From: Pseudomonadota bacterium
GTDB lineage: Bacteria > Pseudomonadota > Gammaproteobacteria > Burkholderiales > Gallionellaceae
NCBI GenBank assembly: GCA_021781695.1
Contig: JAJXWG010000024.1
Coordinates: 1-13,426 of the forward strand
DNA: 13,426 bases
Direction of reading: 5' to 3'
Shown: in pieces, positions 8,257-13,293 of the stretch
How positions within the stretch are numbered: the first letter of the stretch is position 1
Layout: each line of letters starts with the position of its first letter
The notes under the pieces: generated by a model
What the model saw: only the letters and a program-made list of their open reading frames with translations
What the model was told of the DNA's origin: nothing
Database searches by the model: none
Position numbers and translations under genes: made by a program

Positions 8257-9552
8257 TCAGGCGGCTTGTTTTTTTGCATTGATCTTGGCAACTTCCTCAT
8301 CCCAGCCGTCAGTGCGGACATAAGGATTCATGCGCGGCGAATTGATCATGTTGGGATCAGCATCGATCTCCATTGCCTCCAGGAAATTGGCCAGACCGAT
8401 GCGCTCTATCATCTCACCGGTACGCTCATGTTCCAGTGCATTCTCGGCAAAGAAGTCGATGGTGCGTTGGCCAAAATCTACCAGCTTTTCAATCGCCTCA
8501 TCGGTATCCAGCTTCATGAACGGAATGACAACGGTACCCATCAGGCCGCCGATCTTAAGATGGCTCTTGCCACCCACCAGTACGGTCGCACCCTTGTCCA
8601 CGCCAGGCGCCAGCGCACCCGTCATCACATTGATGCAGTGCATGCAACGCACGCAATCCTGATTGTTGATCTCGATCGCATGGGTATCGCTCACCGCTAC
8701 GCTGGAAATATGCTCGCCAGCCTTGATCTTGCCGATTTCCTTGACTTGGAAAGTCCTGGTTGGGCAATGCGCCACGACGTCGTTCACCAGCTCATCCATG
8801 CCGTGCTTGGCGAACCACTTTTTTGCCAGCGCCTCATCGGTGCGGATATTGTCGCGCCAGGTGCCGATCACAGCCATGTCTGCGCGTTGAACCGAATTCA
8901 TGCAATCATTCGGGCAACCGGAGAATTTGAACTTGAATTTATAAGGGAGAGAAGGACGGTGAATATCATCGAGGAAGGTGTTGATCACAGCACGCTGCGT
9001 CTTGGCCTCGTCGTAGCAGGACTGCTCGCAACGCGCCGCACCAACGCAGGACATCGACGTGCGCACCGCAGGACCCGCGCCACCCAGATCGAAACCCAGC
9101 TCATTGATTTCATCAAACGCAGGCTGAACATTTTCCGTGGTCGCACCCTGGAACATGATGTCGCCGGACTGCCCGTGGAAAGCGATCAGACCTGAACCAT
9201 GCTTTTCCCAGATATCGCAGAACTTGCGCAGAATCTCTGTATCGTAGTGCATGCCGGGTGGTGGCATCACGCGCAGCGTGTGAAATTCGGCCGCATCCTT
9301 GAACTTCGCTTCGCCGTTTTCATCCTTCAACTCGGTAAAGCGTGGAATCACACCGCCGCCGTAACCGAAAACACCGACCGTACCGCCCTTCCAGTAACCC
9401 TTCTTGGTTTCATAGGAAGTCTCGAGTTGGCCCAGGAGGTCGACAGCCATATCATTGTTCTTTGCCAGATCTTTAAGACCCGTCACAAAACTGGGCCATG
9501 GGCCGGACTCGAGCTGATCGAGATTGGGAGTGTCATATAGTTTCTTTGCCAT
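8257..9552 (-). CDS. dsrA: DsrA, alpha subunit of reverse-type dissimilatory sulfite reductase
   Basis: DsrA carries the catalytic siroheme-[4Fe-4S] site of dissimilatory sulfite reductase. The 431-aa protein shows the diagnostic Cx5C at C169/C175 (SCVGAARC) and Cx3C at C213/C217 (GCPNDC) that hold the siroheme-coupled cluster. An inserted ferredoxin domain has C300/C303/C306 (DCVRCMHC), with C263 (AHCP) as a likely fourth ligand. The start is supported by AAAGGA nine bases upstream and the typical N terminus MAKKLYDTPNLDQLESGPWPS. It is the first gene of the long minus-strand operon and faces a 308-bp divergent intergenic region. The protein appears complete and intact. Confidence 0.97.
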   Translation of the reverse strand: MAKKLYDTPNLDQLESGPWPSFVTGLKDLAKNNDMAVDLLGQLETSYETKKGYWKGGTVGVFGYGGGVIPRFTELKDENGEAKFKDAAEFHTLRVMPPPGMHYDTEILRKFCDIWEKHGSGLIAFHGQSGDIMFQGATTENVQPAFDEINELGFDLGGAGPAVRTSMSCVGAARCEQSCYDEAKTQRAVINTFLDDIHRPSLPYKFKFKFSGCPNDCMNSVQRADMAVIGTWRDNIRTDEALAKKWFAKHGMDELVNDVVAHCPTRTFQVKEIGKIKAGEHISSVAVSDTHAIEINNQDCVRCMHCINVMTGALAPGVDKGATVLVGGKSHLKIGGLMGTVVIPFMKLDTDEAIEKLVDFGQRTIDFFAENALEHERTGEMIERIGLANFLEAMEIDADPNMINSPRMNPYVRTDGWDEEVAKINAKKQAA

Positions 9553-9614
9553 GATATTTTCCTTTCAGTTAGCGTGCCAAGTATCTTGGACCGACAATTG
9601 ATCACAATGATCCA

Positions 9615-9643
9615 GTTTCAAAGATTGGAACTCGCGTTTCAAA
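9615..9643. repeat. Two GTTTCAAA boxes 21 bp apart
   Basis: GTTTCAAA occurs at 9615-9622 and 9636-9643, a period of 21 bp or two helical turns, so both would face the same side of the DNA. The second copy is centred in a perfect 11-base palindrome, CGTTT-C-AAACG (9635-9645). TTTCAAA recurs at 9793-9799, over the candidate -35 of the plus-strand promoter. The boxes may be regulator half-sites; no regulator is known from this window. Confidence 0.3.
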
Positions 9644-9671
9644 CGATTATTGTATTAGACTCTGCCATTAC

Positions 9672-9683
9672 TTGGCGCGCCAA
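9672..9683. promoter_or_regulatory. Perfect 12-bp palindrome TTGGCGCGCCAA
   Basis: A perfect dyad sits 120 bp upstream of dsrA, just upstream of the possible dsrA -10 (9649-9654). It overlaps the middle TACTTGGC copy. It is a reasonable dimeric-regulator site; no specific family can be named. Confidence 0.35.
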
Positions 9684-9793
9684 TTTTCTAAATATTGCAG
9701 GCATGTTACTTGGCTTCATAACGGCAGACCATCACCCATTGCGGCTATCAATTATAACCCTAACGGGTTGCATCACCCGTCCCGCAGTAGCAT

Positions 9794-9822
9794 TTCAAAA
9801 TCTTACCCTTAAAGGATATACT
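9794..9822 (+). promoter_or_regulatory. Candidate sigma-70 promoter of the accessory operon
   Basis: TTCAAA (9794-9799) and TATACT (9817-9822) are separated by exactly 17 bases, with four of six and five of six matches to the consensus hexamers. Transcription would start near 9829, leaving a leader of about 30 bases before the ATG at 9861. It is the best promoter-like match I see upstream of the plus-strand genes. Confidence 0.45.
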
Positions 9823-9860
9823 CTATAACAACATATCACCAGAGTTATCGAAAACACATT

Positions 9861-10076
9861 ATGGCGCAAATTCAAGAATTAGCAAAATTCAAAGTTCCGC
9901 TGGGCAACCAGGAAATCGAATTGCAGCAAATAGACCATGTTGAAGGTGGCATGAGCATGATGCGCATCCGCATACGCGAGGCTAAACGCTTCACCATTTT
10001 TGACATCGACCCGCAGACGGCGCGGCTGTGGGCTAAAATCATGAACGAATGGGCTGATGCCCAAGGGACAGCCTGA
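9861..10076 (+). CDS. Small conserved-looking protein of unknown function, first gene of accessory operon
   Basis: The 71-aa product has no signal peptide, membrane segment or cysteine. It reads as a compact soluble domain: alternating beta-strand-like stretches (FKVPLGNQEIELQQIDH, SMMRIRIREAKRFTIFDID) followed by a helix (PQTARLWAKIMNEWADAQ). I cannot assign a family. It is probably real: it follows a good promoter, and its TGA overlaps the next ATG by one base (TGATG), so it is likely translationally coupled to the Cas6-like gene. Its own ribosome binding site is weak. That coupling suggests its product works with or near the Cas6-like protein. Confidence 0.75.
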   Translation: MAQIQELAKFKVPLGNQEIELQQIDHVEGGMSMMRIRIREAKRFTIFDIDPQTARLWAKIMNEWADAQGTA

Positions 10077-10672
10077 TGGACATAGTCGAGATGACAGACG
10101 CCGTTTTCGATGTGAGTGGCGATATCATACCTCCAACTTACCAGTTTGCACTATGGGATGCGCTGGTGCATCATGCGCCTTTGCTTGCCAAAGATCCGCT
10201 GACAGGCGTCGTGCCTCTGCGCACCTCGGCAAGCGATGCCGGCATGCTGCTTGCCAAGCGCAGCAAACTGGTATTGAGGCTGACGCAATCCCTGGCGGAC
10301 AATTTCAACCAGCTTGCCGGGAAGCGCCTTGAAATCACTGGCTGCACATTGCAACTTGGCAGCGGCAAACTGCGCAAGATACAGGCTTACTCCACGCTGC
10401 ATGCGCAGCTTGTTGCCAGCGACAAGGACGAGGTGGCTTTTTTACAGGACGTGACGGCAAGGCTTTCTGAACTAGGCATTCAAGGCAAGCTGCTTTGCGG
10501 CATGAAAAACAGTCTGGTAGCAGCAGACCGGACGATACATGGCTACAGCCTTGTGATCCACGATCTCAAGCCGGATGATTCACTGCGTTTGCAATATGCA
10601 GGATTAGGCGCCGACCGCCAATATGGCTGCGGCATTTTCATACCCTATAAAGTCATCACCGATCTTGAATGA
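10076..10672 (+). CDS. Cas6/Cmx6-like RAMP protein, putative stand-alone RNA endonuclease
   Basis: The 198-aa protein resembles the Cas6/Cmx6 group (type I-MYXAN CRISPR RNA endonucleases). Strong points are the C-terminal glycine-rich loop GLGADRQYGCGIF at about 176-188, matching the RAMP pattern GxG-x5-GxGxxF, preceded by HGYSLVIHDLKPDDSLRLQ (about 155-173), and the mid-protein LAGKRLEITGCTLQLG (about 80-95), both typical of Cmx6. H32/H33 in the first predicted helix lie where several Cas6 proteins place the catalytic histidine. No CRISPR array or other cas gene occurs in the window, so normal crRNA processing is unlikely to be its local job. The start overlaps the previous stop, with AAGGGACAG as ribosome binding site. 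Family membership is recognised from motifs only; catalytic activity is inferred. Confidence 0.72.
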   Translation: MDIVEMTDAVFDVSGDIIPPTYQFALWDALVHHAPLLAKDPLTGVVPLRTSASDAGMLLAKRSKLVLRLTQSLADNFNQLAGKRLEITGCTLQLGSGKLRKIQAYSTLHAQLVASDKDEVAFLQDVTARLSELGIQGKLLCGMKNSLVAADRTIHGYSLVIHDLKPDDSLRLQYAGLGADRQYGCGIFIPYKVITDLE

Positions 10673-10710
10673 TGACCGCATAGATTATTCATTACTTAAA
10701 GGAGAAAACA

Positions 10711-11040
10711 ATGGGATACAATGTAGCAGGGGTCGAACTTGAAACGGACGCGGACGGTTATCTGCTGGAACCGGACTACAGCGAGGAAGTGGTCAACGTG
10801 ATCGCCGCCGCAGAAGGCATAGAACTGACACCCAAACACTGGGAAGTCGTCAATTTCATGCGCGAGCAATACCGCGAACACGGCGCCACGCCAAACTTCC
10901 GCAACATGCTGAAGGCCATCAACGAATTCTGGCCGGAAGCGGACAGCAAGGCGCTATACGACCTGTTCCCCACCGGACCCGCCAAACAGGCAGCCAAAGT
11001 AGCAGGCCTGCCGCAACCTTATGGCAAAGGCGGATATTGA
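10711..11040 (+). CDS. Cysteine-less DsrC/TusE-family protein (RspA-like)
   Basis: The 109-aa protein is a clear paralogue of the DsrC encoded at 5726-6061. They share GYLxxxxxW/Y-type N termini, the core HWEVVNFMREQYREHGATPNFRNM at about 43-66, and the C-terminal arm KQAAKVAGLPQPYGKGGY. Both carrier cysteines are gone: A95 replaces the first and K106 the penultimate one, and the whole protein lacks cysteine. It therefore cannot carry sulfur the way DsrC does. Such members are known as RspA and are thought to be regulatory. A. vinosum DsrC itself has been reported to bind DNA upstream of dsrA, which makes a DNA- or partner-binding role plausible. A strong AAAGGAG precedes the ATG, 38 bases after the Cas6-like gene. 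Confidence 0.88.
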   Translation: MGYNVAGVELETDADGYLLEPDYSEEVVNVIAAAEGIELTPKHWEVVNFMREQYREHGATPNFRNMLKAINEFWPEADSKALYDLFPTGPAKQAAKVAGLPQPYGKGGY

Positions 11041-11081
11041 ACCAAACCTTCAATTCGCAGCATACCAACAGGATACTCATC

Positions 11082-11567
11082 ATGAGCCATCAAAATTTGC
11101 AAACCAATGTCACTCTGGATATGCGCGGTCTTTCCTGCCCTGCGCCGCTGCTCGGCGTCAAGCGCATCATCAACGATCTGCAGCAAGAGCAAATCCTGCT
11201 GCTGAAATCGGATTGCCCGGGCACCAGTGACGATCTTTTTTCATGGTCGGAACAGACTGGCAACCAGGTATTGAGGACTGAAACGCTGGCAGATGGCGGA
11301 ACGGCCTATTTCGTAAGAAAAGGTACGGGCGAATCCGTCAGGGCCAACGTCGTGCTCGATATCCGCAACGTCGTCTGCCCCGGCCCCATCGTTGAAGCCA
11401 AAAAACTGCTGAACGGCATGGCCAAATCTGAAGTGCTGAAACTGATCAGCAACTGCCCCGGCATCCATTCCGACATCATCGACTGGGCTGCCGCCACCGA
11501 TGTGAAGATACTGGACACATCGGAAATTGCAGCCGACGTCTATGCCTTCTACCTGGAAAAGAGCTGA
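11082..11567 (+). CDS. Tandem double-domain TusA sulfur carrier
   Basis: The 161-aa protein consists of two fused TusA/SirA domains of about 80 residues each. Each has the CPxP active-site motif: C19 in LDMRGLSCPAPLLGVK and C99 in LDIRNVVCPGPIVEAK. Each also has a second cysteine at the same relative place (C45 in KSDCPGTSDD; C125 in ISNCPGIHSD). TusA hands sulfane sulfur to DsrEFH or DsrC; a two-domain form could carry or exchange two persulfides. I chose the ATG at 11082 (AGGA eight bases upstream) over a TTG at 11037, which overlaps the previous gene and would add a leader without family features. The domain spacing suggests internal duplication. Confidence 0.88.
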   Translation: MSHQNLQTNVTLDMRGLSCPAPLLGVKRIINDLQQEQILLLKSDCPGTSDDLFSWSEQTGNQVLRTETLADGGTAYFVRKGTGESVRANVVLDIRNVVCPGPIVEAKKLLNGMAKSEVLKLISNCPGIHSDIIDWAAATDVKILDTSEIAADVYAFYLEKS

Positions 11568-11573
11568 TCTTAC

Positions 11574-12176
11574 ATGCGCATCAAAAGCAACTGGTACAAG
11601 GCTGGCCGCGAGCACACCCCAGGTGAGCTCGCGGGGGCTGTCGCGTTCAATATCACAAGAATAGCCGACAACGCATTGAAGAACACCCGCAAGGCGAAAT
11701 TCGAGGTTGCCATCGGACCGCAATACTTTGCCTTCCTTCGCGAATTTCTGGTGTTTCTGATACTGGTCGCAGACCGCCTGGCCTATCGCCAGTTCGCATC
11801 CGATGCTCGCGTTGAGTTCACCAGCGCGCTTGCCAACCATGTGGGGGCAACCTATGCCGAAAACGAAAGCCGGCTGATGGGCGGCGAACCTGGCGCATGC
11901 AAACAGCAGTTCATCGACGCACTGAATATGCGTGCCGGCGAATATGCCGAGTTCGACTATACCGAAAGCGGCCCCGAATATGCCTTCATGCGTTATCTTG
12001 CTTTTTGTATGAATCAGATCATGGATGAAAAGGACAGCGGCTGGATCATCGACCAGATCATCAGCATCGAGGCGCCCAATGCAATCGACATGCTGGAGGG
12101 CAACTTCAAGGGTCTCATAGCCGAAAAACCCGAAAAAACCCGCCCGGCAAGAAAAAGGCTCACACCCGCCACATGA
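11574..12176 (+). CDS. Conserved hypothetical protein, 200 aa, helix-rich
   Basis: I do not recognise a named family. The product is soluble and mostly helical, with a hydrophobic helix YFAFLREFLVFLILVADRLAY at about 51-71 that could be buried or a membrane-contacting segment. A compact acidic region GEYAEFDYTESGPEYAFMRYLAF lies at about 122-144, and the C-terminal tail is lysine/arginine/proline-rich (about 184-200). No metal-binding motif or signal peptide is visible; the few cysteines are scattered. The ATG is 6 bases after the TusA-like stop, and its stop overlaps the oxygenase start (ATGA), so it is firmly embedded in the operon and likely expressed with the sulfur carriers. Confidence 0.8.
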   Translation: MRIKSNWYKAGREHTPGELAGAVAFNITRIADNALKNTRKAKFEVAIGPQYFAFLREFLVFLILVADRLAYRQFASDARVEFTSALANHVGATYAENESRLMGGEPGACKQQFIDALNMRAGEYAEFDYTESGPEYAFMRYLAFCMNQIMDEKDSGWIIDQIISIEAPNAIDMLEGNFKGLIAEKPEKTRPARKRLTPAT

Positions 12177-13033
12177 CCGATCCGTTCGACCTTATGCAGG
12201 CGGATGCCTATCTTGCCTGGCGCGAGCAGAAACTCACCCATGCATATACTTCGGATCTGGTCGTCGAAATAAACGATCCCTGCAAGCTGACGGCAGCCGA
12301 GCGCGGCGCACTGCTTGCGCGCTGCAATCGGAGCAACATGGCCATCTATGCCGCACACACCCCGATAGATGAAACCGGCCTGCAAAGCCTGGGACTGCAG
12401 TTCGGATTAAAGCGCCTGGATGCGAACTGGCTCGCAGGCGAAGCCGGCATCACGCGCATCACCGTGTGCAGCAGCGAGCCTAGCCAGACTTATATCCCCT
12501 ACACCGACCGCGCGATCAAGTGGCACACCGACGGCTATTACAACCCCCCTGAGCGGCGGATACGCGCGATGGTGCTGCATTGCGCAAGCGCTGCAGGCCA
12601 GGGCGGGATTAACCGCATCATGGACCACGAGATCGCCTACCTGATGCTGAGGGATGCCAATCCTGATTTTATCCGAGCATTATCCCGCAATGATGCGATG
12701 ACCATCCCTGCGCGCACCGATGAACAGGGCATCGCGCGCGCCGCACAGGCAGGCCCGGTGTTTTTTGTCGATCAACAGACGCTGCATATGCGCTATACCG
12801 CGCGCACCCGCAGCATAGAATGGAAACAGGATGAAGCAACGCTCTGTGCCGTCGCAGCGCTTGAAGAACTGCTCGCGTCCAGCACCCCCCACATCCACAC
12901 CGTGAAGCTCGAACCGGGCATGGGATTGCTGTGCAACAACGTGCTGCATGACCGCAGCGCCTTTACCGACGACCCGCTCCACCCGCGACTTTTGTATCGC
13001 GCTCGCTATCTTGACCGACTGAGCACAACATAA
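12173..13033 (+). CDS. TauD/TfdA-family Fe(II)/2-oxoglutarate-dependent oxygenase
   Basis: The 286-aa protein has the facial-triad motif HxD at H118-D120 (IKWHTDGYYN) and a distal histidine H259 (CNNVLHDRSAF). Arginines R276 and R278 (LLYRARYL) follow at the place that binds the 2-oxoglutarate carboxylate. The order and spacing fit TauD/TfdA and gamma-butyrobetaine hydroxylase-type enzymes. The preceding PGMGLLCNNVLHDR resembles the family's PGDxxxxDNxxxxH segment. The substrate is unknown; taurine is only one option, since no taurine transporter or other tau gene is near. The start overlaps the upstream stop by 4 bases (ATGA). It appears to be the last gene of the operon. Confidence 0.85.
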   Translation: MTDPFDLMQADAYLAWREQKLTHAYTSDLVVEINDPCKLTAAERGALLARCNRSNMAIYAAHTPIDETGLQSLGLQFGLKRLDANWLAGEAGITRITVCSSEPSQTYIPYTDRAIKWHTDGYYNPPERRIRAMVLHCASAAGQGGINRIMDHEIAYLMLRDANPDFIRALSRNDAMTIPARTDEQGIARAAQAGPVFFVDQQTLHMRYTARTRSIEWKQDEATLCAVAALEELLASSTPHIHTVKLEPGMGLLCNNVLHDRSAFTDDPLHPRLLYRARYLDRLSTT

Positions 13034-13039
13034 AAAAAG

Positions 13040-13051
13040 TTCCGCGCGGAA
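13040..13051. terminator. Weak hairpin TTCCGCGCGGAA after the accessory operon
   Basis: A perfect 12-base palindrome (a TTCC/GGAA stem with a GCGC loop) lies 7 bases after the oxygenase stop. It has A-runs on both sides rather than a T-run downstream on the plus strand. The stem is short, so intrinsic termination of the plus-strand operon is only a possibility; the A-runs would read as U-runs for minus-strand transcripts. A second small inverted repeat, TTCCG/CGGAA, lies at 13090-13106. Confidence 0.25.
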
Positions 13052-13222
13052 AAAGCCAAAACACAAGGGGATCTCTAGAATTCTCGTCGTTCCGGTGAAG
13101 GCGGAAATAAAGGCAAAAAATTTACAAGCCGCATGATGAGGGCAGTTTGCGTTGTTTTAAGCGAAAGTTCTTGTTTCTTTACGCGAGTCGCTCTTTCAAG
13201 CAATCGAAAATCAGATCATTGC

Positions 13223-13249
13223 TCAAGCTTTTGCAATTTTTGCCGATAT
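13223..13249 (+). promoter_or_regulatory. Sigma-28 (FliA) promoter
   Basis: TCAAGCTT (13223-13230), exactly 11 bases, then GCCGATAT (13242-13249) matches the flagellar sigma-28 consensus TAAAGTTT-N11-GCCGATAA at 6 of 8 and 7 of 8 positions. It lies about 45 bases upstream of the ATG at 13294, a normal distance. A TATAAT (13247-13252) overlaps it but has no -35 at sigma-70 spacing, which favours the sigma-28 reading. Confidence 0.6.
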
Positions 13250-13293
13250 AATTATCCTAATCTTCCAGCTTGATGCGCCAGAAAAGGACAGCC

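Larger units (their letters stand above)
9576..9714. repeat. Three copies of TACTTGGC (candidate operator set)
   Basis: The octamer TACTTGGC occurs at 9669-9676 and 9707-9714 on the plus strand (both as TTACTTGGC, 38 bp apart) and inverted as GCCAAGTA at 9576-9583. The inverted copy is part of CCAAG-TAT-CTTGG (9577-9589), and the middle copy is part of the palindrome TTGGCGCGCCAA. Three copies of an octamer in 140 bp is more than chance would readily give. A role as binding sites for a dsr regulator is inferred. Confidence 0.4.
9553..9860. promoter_or_regulatory. Divergent intergenic control region between dsrA and the accessory operon
   Basis: No convincing gene is present; the only open stretch is an unsupported 84-codon frame. 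The region is AT-richer than its flanks and carries several short symmetric or repeated elements listed separately: TACTTGGC three times, TTGGCGCGCCAA, GTTTCAAA twice, CATCACCC twice (9730 and 9771), and overlapping ACCC/GGGT inverted repeats at 9756-9780. It must hold the promoters of both divergent units. On the dsrA side a TACAAT at 9654-9649 (minus strand) is a possible -10, but with no good -35 at standard distance. The palindrome at 9672 would cover that position, which hints at an activator-dependent promoter. Confidence 0.7.

Noticed and set aside
8044..9195. A 383-codon open frame on the plus strand opposite dsrA/dsrB
   Set aside because: It lies wholly antisense to two unmistakable genes with conserved cysteine motifs. 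Its translation is rich in His/Arg/Ala and shows no domain, and no ribosome binding site or promoter precedes it.
355..9552. A sulfate-reducing (reductive) interpretation of dsrAB
   Set aside because: dsrEFH with an intact DsrE C78, dsrL between dsrK and dsrJ, and the betaproteobacterial character all fit sulfur oxidation. No dsrD is present in the window.
9574..9828. An 84-codon open frame inside the divergent intergenic region
   Set aside because: It has no ribosome binding site, unusual composition and no recognisable features. It would span the repeats and the promoter candidate of the next genes.
11037..11081. An upstream TTG start for the tandem TusA gene
   Set aside because: It overlaps the end of the RspA-like gene and adds 15 residues without family features; the ATG at 11082 has a well-placed AGGA.
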